Shown here piece by piece: positions 26,353 through 35,089 of a stretch of 64,000 nucleotides of DNA. Under the pieces are notes generated by a model that ran no database searches, was not told where the DNA came from, and saw only the letters and a program-made list of their open reading frames with translations. A program made the translations under genes and the position numbers. The DNA is from Salinibacterium sp. UTAS2018. Lineage in GTDB: Bacteria; Actinomycetota; Actinomycetes; Actinomycetales; Microbacteriaceae. The stretch is taken from assembly GCF_004118935.1 (NCBI RefSeq), contig NZ_CP035375.1:310001-374000 (forward strand), in the 5' to 3' direction. The number at the start of each line of letters is the position of its first letter. Positions within the stretch are counted from its first letter, which is position 1.

Positions 26353-27396
26353 ATGGGACTGAGCGATGCTGACGCACAGGCCGTCCTTCGGGTCGCCGGG
26401 CGGCTCACCGCGCATCCGCCGCTCGACTTCGCGGATGTGCTCGAAGCGGTGCGCGAAGTCATCGACTGCGACAGCGCATCTTTCAATGACATGGTGCTGG
26501 CCGCGCGAGATTTTCGCTACGTGATTGTGCCCGCCGCCGAGATCGCCGTCGCCACCCGGTTGAAGCCGGAGTACGACAAGTACTTTCACCAGCATCCGCT
26601 GATTGCTGCAGCGACTTCTAAGCCCGGGCTTGGTGCCATTCGCTTCAGCGACGTTGAGGGCGCCGCTGACTTCACAGACACCGATCTTTATCGACATTTT
26701 TACGAGCCGTTCGATGTGCGCTTTCAGCTCGTCGTAGAGCTGCCCTCGCCGCCGGATGTCGTGGTCGGCTATGCCCTCAACCGCAGCGAGCGGATGGGGG
26801 AGTTCAGCGATCGCGACGTCGCCGTGATGAACGCCCTCAGCGGTCACCTTGCGATGCATCACCGCGCAGCGCTCGACGCCGAGCGCGCCCTGCTCGTGAA
26901 TGCGGAGATGGATCGTCACGCCTGGGCTGTGGTCTCCGTGCGGTCGGATGGGGCGGTCGAGGCGTCGTCGTCGCAGGTGCTGAACGTGGGAGATCGAGTT
27001 CCGGAGGAGCTGGCCTCGATCGTCGTTGCTGCCGACTCGACACCGGGCGAAGAAGCTCAACATGACGTGATGATCGGCACGCAGCGATGGCACTGCATCG
27101 TGCATCCGGTGCGGCTTGGCCCCACGGTGCTGTTCTTGCGGCGGCAGCAGGACGTCGCTGCAGATGCTGCGGCGCTTCTGGGCGCTGGTCTCACCCGCCG
27201 CCAAGCTGACGTCGTGATCGCGCTTGCCCGCACGGGTGGTTCGAACAACGAACTCGCTCAAGAACTTGGCATGTCAGAGTCGACCGTAAAGAAGCATTTG
27301 GAAGGCGTCTTTCGAGTGCTGAACGTGACGAGTCGTGCTGCTGCGGTGCTTCGGTTGCGTGAGTTGACTGCGGCAAACGGCGATGTTGCTCGGTAA
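26353..27396 (+). CDS. LuxR-family transcriptional regulator
   Basis: This is a 347-residue regulator with a long N-terminal sensory part (about 1-275, GAF-like in pattern) and a C-terminal LuxR helix-turn-helix: LTRRQADVVIALARTG, NNELAQELGMSESTVKKHL, then LNVTSRAAAVLRL. There is no receiver domain. It lies upstream of the formamide cluster on the same strand and divergent from a lipoprotein gene, so it is a candidate regulator of either; amide-cluster regulators of this style are plausible but not shown. A decayed paralogue of this gene lies near oleA at 36194-36690. Confidence 0.88.
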   Translation: MGLSDADAQAVLRVAGRLTAHPPLDFADVLEAVREVIDCDSASFNDMVLAARDFRYVIVPAAEIAVATRLKPEYDKYFHQHPLIAAATSKPGLGAIRFSDVEGAADFTDTDLYRHFYEPFDVRFQLVVELPSPPDVVVGYALNRSERMGEFSDRDVAVMNALSGHLAMHHRAALDAERALLVNAEMDRHAWAVVSVRSDGAVEASSSQVLNVGDRVPEELASIVVAADSTPGEEAQHDVMIGTQRWHCIVHPVRLGPTVLFLRRQQDVAADAAALLGAGLTRRQADVVIALARTGGSNNELAQELGMSESTVKKHLEGVFRVLNVTSRAAAVLRLRELTAANGDVAR

Positions 27397-27584
27397 CGAT
27401 CGCAGTTCGACGAGCTTCCAGCCACGTCGATCGCGTCGCTGACGTGTTCTGGTGAGCGTGCCCACGCCGACTTGAGTGCTCTCGTCGGCGTCTCTCCACC
27501 ACAGAGTGGTACCGCATCCATTGCTTACTTGATGGATGCTTGCTAGCGTCTCGATATATACAAAGTTGTCTACCCGTAAGAGGG

Positions 27585-27878
27585 GTGAGTGCTATTCCAG
27601 CCTACGAATTTTCTTGCGCCGAACACGGGCATTTCGATAAACGTGCTCCGATGGGTGACATTCCCCAGGTGGCCTCGTGCCCAGTCTGTTCCGGCGACGC
27701 GCCCCGTGTTTTCAGCTCGCCTCTCCTCAATCTGGGGGATTCCGGAGCAAGACGGCTTCTTGACGCGACCAACGCGACGGCGGATGCGCCGCGAGTTGTC
27801 GGCGCGCCACCATCGGGTTCTCGTAGGCCTCAACGGGTTACCTACGATCCTCGAGCGCAGAAATTACCGCGCGCCTAA
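27585..27878 (+). CDS. FmdB-like zinc-ribbon protein
   Basis: FmdB-type regulatory proteins are short zinc ribbons encoded with formamidase genes. Here PAYEFSCAEHGHF gives the first Cys pair (C and H), and ASCPVCSG the second. The tail is low in structure and ends in basic residues (RRPQRVTYDPRAQKLPRA). The GTG at 27585 is used, although the family usually begins MPxYEF. The sequence IPAYEF starts with an ATT codon at 27594 with AGGGG at a good distance, so an unusual ATT start is possible. The next gene begins 28 bases later. Confidence 0.8.
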   Translation: MSAIPAYEFSCAEHGHFDKRAPMGDIPQVASCPVCSGDAPRVFSSPLLNLGDSGARRLLDATNATADAPRVVGAPPSGSRRPQRVTYDPRAQKLPRA

Positions 27879-27906
27879 AGAAAAAAATACAGGAAGCGAG
27901 ATCCAG

Positions 27907-28527
27907 ATGAGTGCTGTCGGTTTGCTATATGTAGGTGCGGTGCTATTTCTCAACGGGCTCGCGCTGATGGGCATCGTGAAAGGCACCGGGGCTACACCCA
28001 TCAACTGGTTCGTCGGGTTCTTGCAAGTTCTCACCCCCACCTACCTGATTTTCACCGCCGGGGGAGACGCTGCGGTAATTTTTTCCGCGAGTGGTCTCTA
28101 CCTGTTCGGCTTCACCTATCTCTACGTGGCGATGGGGAACACCTGGGGCCATGACCCGACCGGGCTCGGCTATTTTTCTCTCTTCGTCGCGATCATGGCC
28201 GTTGCGTACGCCGTCGCGAATCTCGTCTGGTTCGGGGACTACGCGTTCTTTGTCATCTGGCTCGAGTGGGCCGTCTTGTGGTTCCTTTTCTATCTGGTGC
28301 TTGGCAAGGGGATGACGTCGCTCACCTGGATCACCGGTGCGGTTGCCGCCGTGCAGGGGTGGATCACCGGCGCGATTCCTGCCTTCCTTCTGCTCACGGG
28401 AATCTGGCAGACACTCAACGGCGCGATCGTCGCCGTAGTTCTCGCTGTTGTTTTCATCGTCGCGATGGCCATCATGCGAAGCCGGCAACCAGCCCCAACA
28501 GAGGAGGTGGCCCACTCGAACGCCTAA
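27907..28527 (+). CDS. AmiS/UreI-family amide channel
   Basis: This is an inner-membrane channel for small amides or urea, with at least six hydrophobic segments in 206 residues: VGLLYVGAVLFLNGLALMG, FVGFLQVLTPTYLIF, a third with GLYLFGFTYLYVAMG, then AYAVANLVWFGDYAFFVIWL. The GFTYLY and WLEWAVLW segments match the AmiS/UreI family. AGGAAGCGAG precedes the ATG. It sits between the FmdB-like gene and the formamidase, the usual order of formamide-use clusters, so it most likely imports formamide or short-chain amides for FmdA. Confidence 0.92.
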   Translation: MSAVGLLYVGAVLFLNGLALMGIVKGTGATPINWFVGFLQVLTPTYLIFTAGGDAAVIFSASGLYLFGFTYLYVAMGNTWGHDPTGLGYFSLFVAIMAVAYAVANLVWFGDYAFFVIWLEWAVLWFLFYLVLGKGMTSLTWITGAVAAVQGWITGAIPAFLLLTGIWQTLNGAIVAVVLAVVFIVAMAIMRSRQPAPTEEVAHSNA

Positions 28528-28608
28528 GCATTCACCGCCGGTCATTCCGAGGCGAGTGCCGTTTTCACGAGACTCACAAGTATTTGCTTCATCTTTGAAA
28601 GGAAAAAA

Positions 28609-29862
28609 ATGTCTGAGAATCTGTTTCCCTTAGATTCCGAAAAATCCTTTACCGACCAGAAACTGGTGGGCCACAATCGATGGCATGGCGACATCCCGGC
28701 GGCCGTCACGGTCAAACCGGGCCAGGTGTTTCGAGCTGACTGCCGTGAATGGTTCGACGGGGCAATCGTCAATGATGACTCAGCCGATGACATCGCCAAT
28801 GCACCGCTAGAGAGCGTCCACGTGTTGAGCGGACCGTTCGCCATTGAAGGTGCCGAACCCGGCGACCTGCTGATTGTCGACATCCTCGATATTGGCTCGA
28901 TTCCGAATGAGTCTGGCCCGCTTGCCGGCCAGGGCTGGGGCTACACCGGCGTCTTCACGAAGAACAATGGCGGAAGCTTCCTCGTTGACCAGTTTCCCGA
29001 CGCCTACAAGGCCATTTGGGATTTCGAAGGCGGCTACGCTACTTCTCGCCACGTGCCCGAAGTGCGCTACCGCGGCATCACCCATCCCGGGCTGATGGGA
29101 GTCGCGCCCTCCAACAAGCTGTTGTCGACGTGGAACTCTCGCGAGGCTGCACTCATCGCCACTGATCCGCACCGGGTACCACCGCTCGCGCTTCCCCCGG
29201 AACCGCGTTCGGCTATCCTCGGGTCGCTCACCGGAGCGGAGTTCGATCGGGTGAGCAACGAAGGCGCTCGAACCGCTCCTCCACGCGAGAATGGTGGAAA
29301 CCAGGACATCAAGAACTTCACCAAGGGCACGCGCGTTTTCTATCCGGTCTTCGTGAAGGGGGCGAATCTCTCGTTCGGTGACCTGCACTTCAGCCAGGGC
29401 GACGGTGAAATCACGTTCTGCGGTGGCATCGAGATGGGCGGATTCGTCGAGCTCAAGGTCGACATCATCAAGGGCGGCATGGAGAAATATGGGGTGTCGG
29501 AAAACGCGATCTTCCAACCGGGAATCGAAGGCCCGCAGTACAGCGAGTGGCTGGCTTTCAGCGGCACCTCGGTGACATTGGATGGCGAGCAGAAGTACCT
29601 CGACTCCGATCTCTCGTACCAGCGCGCGTGCCTGCACGCGATCGACTACCTCACGAAGTTCGGGTACAGCCCCGAGCAGGCGTACCTTCTTCTGGGATCC
29701 GCGCCCATCGAAGGTCGACTGTCTGGTGTTGTGGATATCCCCAACTCCTGCGCCACCGTGTACCTGCCCACCGCGATGTTTGACTTTGATGTCACTCCGT
29801 CCAAGGGCGGTCTGCACCAAATCAATCCCGGAATCGGGGCCCCGCGCACGGCAAATAGTTAA
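28609..29862 (+). CDS. fmdA: Formamidase FmdA (acetamidase/formamidase family)
   Basis: The enzyme hydrolyses formamide to formate and ammonia in the cytoplasm. The 417 residues match the family in length and order: GHNRWHGDIPAAVTVKPG at the N-terminus, GPFAIEGAEPGDLLIVDI, PGLMGVAPS, NGGNQDIKNFTKGT, GDLHFSQGDGEITFCGG (with the catalytic-site cysteine and acidic residues), and a C-terminal QAYLLLGSAPIEGRLSG. GAAAGG precedes the ATG. It ends the cluster FmdB-AmiS-FmdA and is followed by a strong terminator. The cluster supplies nitrogen from amides. Confidence 0.95.
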   Translation: MSENLFPLDSEKSFTDQKLVGHNRWHGDIPAAVTVKPGQVFRADCREWFDGAIVNDDSADDIANAPLESVHVLSGPFAIEGAEPGDLLIVDILDIGSIPNESGPLAGQGWGYTGVFTKNNGGSFLVDQFPDAYKAIWDFEGGYATSRHVPEVRYRGITHPGLMGVAPSNKLLSTWNSREAALIATDPHRVPPLALPPEPRSAILGSLTGAEFDRVSNEGARTAPPRENGGNQDIKNFTKGTRVFYPVFVKGANLSFGDLHFSQGDGEITFCGGIEMGGFVELKVDIIKGGMEKYGVSENAIFQPGIEGPQYSEWLAFSGTSVTLDGEQKYLDSDLSYQRACLHAIDYLTKFGYSPEQAYLLLGSAPIEGRLSGVVDIPNSCATVYLPTAMFDFDVTPSKGGLHQINPGIGAPRTANS

Positions 29863-29906
29863 CCGAGTGAGCAGACGCCCCTGGGGGCTCTCTGCGGCTT
29901 AGTGAG

Positions 29907-29950
29907 AAAGCGGTACGTCGCTGGTTTAGCCGGCGGACGTGCCGCTTTTT
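29907..29950 (+). terminator. Terminator after fmdA
   Basis: AAAGCGGTACGTC pairs with GACGTGCCGCTTT (one G-U) around a GC-rich loop, followed by TTTTT. It closes the formamide cluster. Confidence 0.85.
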
Positions 29951-30085
29951 CGTTCTTCGGATCGCTACGCGTTTCGTTGCAGAGTCTTACGCATCGATAC
30001 TCGTGAAGTCGGTTGAGCGCCTCGGCAGGCACGGGGAATGATTGCCTGAGCAACGGTCTAAGCATCCCCGCGCCAGCGGTCGAGG

Positions 30086-30196
30086 TTAGTCCTTGCGCTT
30101 GCTGGCGGCCTTGTCTTTCTTGTCGGCGCGCTTCTCTTTGAGAGACTTGCTCGCTACAGTCTTGCCGCTGGATTTCTTGGGTGATTTATCGGCCAT
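30086..30196 (-). CDS. Small lysine-rich protein
   Basis: The 36-residue product starts MADKSPKKSSGKTV and is almost wholly Lys, Ala, Ser, Arg and Asp. AGGAGG lies 8 bases before the ATG, which strongly supports translation. Similar tiny basic proteins are common in Microbacteriaceae genomes, with no assigned function. It stands alone between fmdA and the MpaB gene. Confidence 0.7.
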   Translation of the reverse strand: MADKSPKKSSGKTVASKSLKEKRADKKDKAASKRKD

Positions 30197-30279
30197 GACG
30201 TTATCCTCCTGTGAGCCGAGTGGCTCGTTCCCTGAGGGTACCCCGCCCGCGGCGCCAACCGATGTATGCGCCGTGTGAG

Positions 30280-31179
30280 TTAGACCGAATCACGCTCGCG
30301 CTCGAGGCGGGCCAGCCGCACGCGGGCTGCGTCCTCGCTGGAGGATGAGGTGCCGAGAATTTTTCCCACTGAGCGCAACACAATGCCGGTCGCCCAGATC
30401 ACCGGCAGCGGTGATCGGCGAAGACCAAGTAGCTTGCGGTGTTCTTCGGGCAACGAAGCGACGGCGCCGGCGAACAGCACCCTGTAGGCGGGCATCATTG
30501 ACCTGCGAAGCGGGGGATTGCGAATGAAGCGCACTGCTTCGAGAACGCGATCGTCGCTTTTGAGCACAGGGCGGAATCCATCAATCTGAGCTTTCAGTTC
30601 AGCGCGGGATCGCGGTGGCTGCTCTACTCCTACGAGTTCTCCGGCGGTTGCCCACTCGCTCACGTACTGGTCGGCCCCGCCGGGGATGGGCTTTCCCCAT
30701 AGCTCATGGCTGCCGAGGAACGCGTCGGTGAAAACGGCGTGCACCCACGACAGCAACTCTTGGTCGCCCGCGGTGTAGGGGCGTTCGACACCGTCGACAT
30801 CCAGATAGGTTCCGGCGACTCGGGTGTGATATTTACCGACGCGGGCTGACTCCTGCTTCGACTGTTCAGTGCTGGCGAAAGTGACCGTGATGAGCCACTG
30901 AATTGTTCCCGAAAGTCGCCCCAGCGGATCCTCTTTGTACCGCGACCAATCGTGAACGCCCGCCATCGCTCCGGGGTGCAGGGTCTGCATGAGCAGCGCC
31001 CGGATGCCGGCGACGAGAGTGCCCATGCCGCCGTGCACCACCCAGGCAGCAGAATCGGGGCCAAAGAATCCCGCATCGTCACCCTGTTCGATGCGAGCAA
31101 CCCATTCCGGTCGCCCGGAGCTTTCGCCGGAGAATGTCGTCAGCAGGTGTGAGCGCCAGGAGTCAGAAAATCTTCCCAT
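30280..31179 (-). CDS. MpaB/DUF2236-family oxygenase-like protein
   Basis: The 299-residue protein is typical of the DUF2236 (latex-clearing, mycophenolic-acid MpaB) family. Conserved blocks are LLMQTLHPGAMAGVHDWSRY with the heme-ligand-type histidines, the R-V-x-x-Y-H-x-R-V segment (RVGKYHTRVAGTY), and WVHAVFTDAFL. The C-terminus (ALPEEHR-like LPEEHRKLLGL, PVIWATGIVLRSVG) also matches. Members are heme-dependent oxygenases in some cases; the substrate is unknown here. It reads alone, away from the ole cluster with a gap of about 100 bases but in the same direction. Confidence 0.9.
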   Translation of the reverse strand: MGRFSDSWRSHLLTTFSGESSGRPEWVARIEQGDDAGFFGPDSAAWVVHGGMGTLVAGIRALLMQTLHPGAMAGVHDWSRYKEDPLGRLSGTIQWLITVTFASTEQSKQESARVGKYHTRVAGTYLDVDGVERPYTAGDQELLSWVHAVFTDAFLGSHELWGKPIPGGADQYVSEWATAGELVGVEQPPRSRAELKAQIDGFRPVLKSDDRVLEAVRFIRNPPLRRSMMPAYRVLFAGAVASLPEEHRKLLGLRRSPLPVIWATGIVLRSVGKILGTSSSSEDAARVRLARLERERDSV

Positions 31180-31277
31180 CCTTCGACGATATGCCGGGTT
31201 GCTGGGAGGTTAGCCGAGTGCGTCCGTCGAGTTGATCTCGTTAGCCGGTTTCGTCGGTGGGCTCATCCGCCGAGCCG

Positions 31278-32264
31278 TCAGGCGACCGGCGCGGCGGTTT
31301 CGGCGTAGTGTGCCGCGAGCCGACGCAGCCCCTCGTCGATGCTGACCGCGGGAGCCCAATCCAGAGCGGCCCGGATGTCGCGCTGATCGAACCAGTGGGC
31401 TGTCGAGAGCTGTTCGGCGAGAAAGCGTGTCATGGGCGGCTCATCCGCTCCGGGGCGCACAGCCCACACTCGTTCGACGGCAGAGCCCGCGGTGCGACCG
31501 ACGGCGGCCGGGATACTCCAACGCGGCGGCTGAACGCCGGCGGCGAGGCAGATGGCGGCGAGGATGTCGCCGACGGGACGCGGCTCGCCATTGGTGAGAA
31601 CGTAGGCGGTGCCGTGAGCGGTGTCGGCGCGGTGCAGTGCAGCGACAATTCCGGAGGCCGCGTTGTCGACGTAGGTCGTGTCGATGAGGGCGGTGCCGCC
31701 GTTGAGCAGGGGCAGCCGTCCGCTGCGCGCGCGGTCGACGATGCGGCCTACGAGTTGGGTGTCACCGGGACCCCACACGAGGTGGGGGCGGATGGCGATC
31801 ACCTTCATAGCGTCGGAGTCGCGGGAGAGCGCTAGCAGTTCGGCCTCGGCCTTGGTGCGGGCGTAGTCACCGCGAGCGTGCTCTGGCGAGGCGAGTTCGG
31901 CACCAACCCCGGCCAGAGCGGAGCCGGCGTGCGCGACCGAGGGTGACGACACCTGAACGAAGCGTGAGACGCCCGCAGTCTCGGCGGCGGAGAGCACAGT
32001 GCGCGTTCCTTCGACGTTGACAGTCTGGAACGCATCGGGGTCTCCGGCAAGCGAGACTTTGGCGGCGAGATGGATGACGCCTTCTGCGCCGTCAGCCGCG
32101 CGCGCAACGTGCTCGGGGTCGTTGATCGAACCGAGAAAGTCGGTGACGCCATCCACGCCGGATGGGCGGCGCTGCAGCGTGCGAACCTCATGGCCCGCCG
32201 CGACCAGTTCGGCGGCGACGGCGCGACCGAGGAAGCCGGATGCTCCGGTGACGAGCACGATCAT
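31278..32264 (-). CDS. oleD: OleD-like 2-alkyl-3-oxoalkanoate reductase
   Basis: OleD reduces the beta-keto acid made by OleA to a beta-hydroxy acid in olefin synthesis, using NADPH. The N-terminus is an extended-SDR Rossmann motif VTGASGFLGRAVA, followed by GVIHLAAKVS, VNVEGTRTVL and the catalytic YxxxK in DYARTKAEAE. The start is the ATG at 32264, which overlaps the OleBC stop (ATGA); the longer frame lies within OleBC. The length of 328 is normal. It ends the oleA-oleBC-oleD operon. General NAD-epimerase family membership is certain; the OleD role rests on context. Confidence 0.9.
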   Translation of the reverse strand: MIVLVTGASGFLGRAVAAELVAAGHEVRTLQRRPSGVDGVTDFLGSINDPEHVARAADGAEGVIHLAAKVSLAGDPDAFQTVNVEGTRTVLSAAETAGVSRFVQVSSPSVAHAGSALAGVGAELASPEHARGDYARTKAEAELLALSRDSDAMKVIAIRPHLVWGPGDTQLVGRIVDRARSGRLPLLNGGTALIDTTYVDNAASGIVAALHRADTAHGTAYVLTNGEPRPVGDILAAICLAAGVQPPRWSIPAAVGRTAGSAVERVWAVRPGADEPPMTRFLAEQLSTAHWFDQRDIRAALDWAPAVSIDEGLRRLAAHYAETAAPVA

Positions 32265-35089
32265 GGCGCGGTCGGCTTTCCGCCAGCAAGCAGACGCTCG
32301 GCCCACTCGGAAAGCCGTGACCGGTCAATCTTGGAGTTGTGGCGGATGTCGGTCGGCAGTTGCGGAACGACGAGCACGGCAACCAAAGGAAGCGTGGTGC
32401 TCGCGCGCACGGCTGTAGTCAGCTCGGGGCTCGCGAGTCCGGGGCGCTTGGCCGTCGGAATCGTTTCGACCACCGCGACGGCCTGGCGCAATCCGTGCGG
32501 ACCAACGCCAACGACGGCGGCACGGCGCACGGCCTCGACGCCTTCAACGTCTTGTTCCGCGCCGACGGGCGCGATCGGTCCCGTTGAGGTCACGATGACG
32601 TGCGGCAGGCGACCTTCGACCCAGAGGCGTCCGTGTTCGTCGAGGTGTCCGACGTCGCCGGTGCGGTGCCAGCGCAGGGGCTGGTTCGCCGCAGCGTTCG
32701 TTGCGTCGCCGGCATTCGGAGTCGCGGCATCCGTTTCGATCCCGGTCTCCCGAACAGCGGCACGATCAGTCAGCCACAGTCGGTCGTAGTGGTCCTTGAG
32801 GTGCGGTGCCGAGATGATGATCTCGCCGAGAACGCCCGGCTCCGTGCTCGGCACTCCGGTGGCGACACCGTCGGAGTCGAGAGCGCTGATGCGTACGAGG
32901 TTATCGCCGATCGGCGTTCCAACACAGACGCCGGTGTTGGCGTCACCAGCGGCGGCGCGGATGCCGTCGAGGGTGAGATCGGTCACAAGCAGGCATTCGG
33001 TCATGCCATAGGGCGAGTGCGCGATCGCGTTGGGCATGACGGTGCCGGCGGCGGTGAGCAGTTCTGCGCTGATGGGCGCACCGGTGGAGAGGAACGTGCG
33101 CACACGCTCGAGCTCCGTGCGGTCGTCAGCGGTGAGATCTGCGGCGGTCGCGACGACGTTGAGAATCGCGGCAGGGGAGAGGAACACCATGCTGGCGCCG
33201 GATGCCTCCACGGCGGCCGCGACAGCGTGAGCGGTGAGCGTGCGGGGAGCCGAGACATCCATCTCGGGCGTCACGGATCGCGTGCCGAGTGCCGGACCGA
33301 GCAGGGCGAAGGGCGCGAAGCCTGTCACGAGTCCGGTGTCGGCGGTCACTTCGAAGTGTTTCGCGAGCACATCGCGCAGGGCGGAGAGCTGACCGTGGCG
33401 GTAGACGACGCCCTTGGCGGGGCCGGTTGAGCCCGAAGTGAAGAGAATCGCGGCGTCGTCTTCGGCGCGCGGCGGTGCCGGGATGGGCGTGCTGACGCCG
33501 AGCGTGATGAGGTCACGCAGGCTGAACGAAACTCCGAGCGCGGCGTCGGAAACCTTGGGAAGACGCGCGGTCGAGATGCGCACTCCGGGCCAGCCGAGCG
33601 CGCGGGCGGCGGCGAGGCCGGGAGCTTCGCCGATGACGTAGTCGGGCCAAGATCCGCGTACGGCACGGGTGAGTCCCTTGACGCCGAGCCCGGCATCCGC
33701 GACCACGATGATGGCGCCGATGCGCAGGCACGCGTAGACGACGGCGGTGAGGGTCGGCCCGGGTGGGACCAGCAGCGAGACCCGCTGGCCTTTGCGAACG
33801 CCAATGGCGGTGAGACCGGCGGCGATTTCGCTGACGCGGTCGGCGAGTTGCTTCCAGCTGACCTGTTGCGGGCCGCGGCTTCCGCGAGTCGACATGTCGA
33901 TCACGGCGGTCGCGGTGTCGTCACGGCGGGCGTCGAGGTTGTGCCAGAGCGGGACGAAGGAAGCGGCATCCGCGCCGGTGTCGGTCGCTGCTGAGCCGGA
34001 CACGTTGGTGGCAGACGCTTCGGAGTCAGCCGTGTGAGTGCCAGCTGCTTCGGAGCCAGTCGCGACAGAGCCGGCCGCCGCAGCGAATGCCTCACGAGGC
34101 GACAGCGCCGACGAACCAGGATCGGTAATGCTGGCAGCATTGTCGCCCAGCCAAGTCAGCACCGATGCGGCGTAGGGCGCATCTTCGGCGAGCATGTGGC
34201 CGGCGCCTTCGAAGCGGTGCACGTTGGCGTGGGGGAGGCGCTCGATGAGGTCGTCGAGGTAGTAGTCGCTGAAGATGGGGTCGCGGGGGCCCCACAGCAT
34301 GAGCGTTGGCAGGTCGAGGGCGGCGACTCCCTCGGCGATGCGTTCGAGTTCGGGGAAGCTTTCGTGGCTGGCGTCGGCGGGGATGTCAGCGACGAAGCCG
34401 CCGATTCCTCCCCGGCGATCGGCGGTGCGATACGGCGCGCGGTACGCATCTTTCACAGCGGCGTCGAGCGGGTCAGTCGTGAGCGCCAACGTCGTTTCGA
34501 GGAACGCCGGGGTGCGCACGGTGGAGGAGGCGAGCATCCCGCGCGCCCGGGCCAACCGCAACGGTGCGGGGATCGGCTTGCCGGCTTCGTGGTGCACGGC
34601 GGTGTTGAGCAGCATGACGCCGGTGAGTTGCGCCGGGTGGTCGACGGCCCAGCCGAGCGAGACGACGCCGCCCCAGTCGTGGCCGAGCGAAATGACGGGG
34701 CCGGTGAGGTCGAGGGTGGCCGTGAAGGCCGAGAGGTCACTGACCCGCTGCGCGAGCGGGCGGTGGATGCCGGTGCGCTCTGAGAAGCCCATGTCGAGTT
34801 GGTCGACGGCGATGATGCGCCACGCGGGCGCGCCAGCTTCGGCTGCGGAGAGTGATTGGTTCAGCAGGTCGCGCCAGTAGTACGACCAGGTCGGGTTGCC
34901 GTGCACGGCGAGGATGGTGCCGATGACGGGCACGCCGAGGCGAGCGAGTTCGGCGCCGGTGTCGAGGTAGTGCCAGTCGTGGGTGAGTCCAGCATCCGCC
35001 CCGCTGCCGGGAACGGCAATGATGTGGCTGAAGCGCGGGTCGAGACCCGGCAGGTCGAGCGGTGGGGTGGCGGCGGGCGCAGTTACCAT
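32261..35089 (-). CDS. oleBC: OleBC fusion: beta-lactone decarboxylase and beta-lactone synthetase
   Basis: Two enzymes of long-chain olefin synthesis are joined. Residues 1-310 are an alpha/beta hydrolase like OleB: HGNPTWSYYW at 63-72, the nucleophile segment LGHDWGG (D138), and GAGHMLAED with the catalytic histidine. Residues from about 390 to 942 are an OleC-type AMP-forming ligase, with FTSGSTGPAKGV, YGMTE and a C-terminal domain ending in SKIDR. Between them lies about 70 residues of Ala/Ser/Thr/Asp-rich linker. Its start overlaps the OleA stop by seven bases. Fused OleBC is the usual form in actinobacteria such as Micrococcus. Confidence 0.92.
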   Translation of the reverse strand: MVTAPAATPPLDLPGLDPRFSHIIAVPGSGADAGLTHDWHYLDTGAELARLGVPVIGTILAVHGNPTWSYYWRDLLNQSLSAAEAGAPAWRIIAVDQLDMGFSERTGIHRPLAQRVSDLSAFTATLDLTGPVISLGHDWGGVVSLGWAVDHPAQLTGVMLLNTAVHHEAGKPIPAPLRLARARGMLASSTVRTPAFLETTLALTTDPLDAAVKDAYRAPYRTADRRGGIGGFVADIPADASHESFPELERIAEGVAALDLPTLMLWGPRDPIFSDYYLDDLIERLPHANVHRFEGAGHMLAEDAPYAASVLTWLGDNAASITDPGSSALSPREAFAAAAGSVATGSEAAGTHTADSEASATNVSGSAATDTGADAASFVPLWHNLDARRDDTATAVIDMSTRGSRGPQQVSWKQLADRVSEIAAGLTAIGVRKGQRVSLLVPPGPTLTAVVYACLRIGAIIVVADAGLGVKGLTRAVRGSWPDYVIGEAPGLAAARALGWPGVRISTARLPKVSDAALGVSFSLRDLITLGVSTPIPAPPRAEDDAAILFTSGSTGPAKGVVYRHGQLSALRDVLAKHFEVTADTGLVTGFAPFALLGPALGTRSVTPEMDVSAPRTLTAHAVAAAVEASGASMVFLSPAAILNVVATAADLTADDRTELERVRTFLSTGAPISAELLTAAGTVMPNAIAHSPYGMTECLLVTDLTLDGIRAAAGDANTGVCVGTPIGDNLVRISALDSDGVATGVPSTEPGVLGEIIISAPHLKDHYDRLWLTDRAAVRETGIETDAATPNAGDATNAAANQPLRWHRTGDVGHLDEHGRLWVEGRLPHVIVTSTGPIAPVGAEQDVEGVEAVRRAAVVGVGPHGLRQAVAVVETIPTAKRPGLASPELTTAVRASTTLPLVAVLVVPQLPTDIRHNSKIDRSRLSEWAERLLAGGKPTAP

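Noticed and set aside
26320..27261. 313-codon minus-strand frame opposite the LuxR gene
   Set aside because: Shadow of the LuxR regulator; no protein-family pattern.
28807..29820. 337-codon minus-strand frame opposite fmdA
   Set aside because: FmdA is unambiguous on the plus strand.
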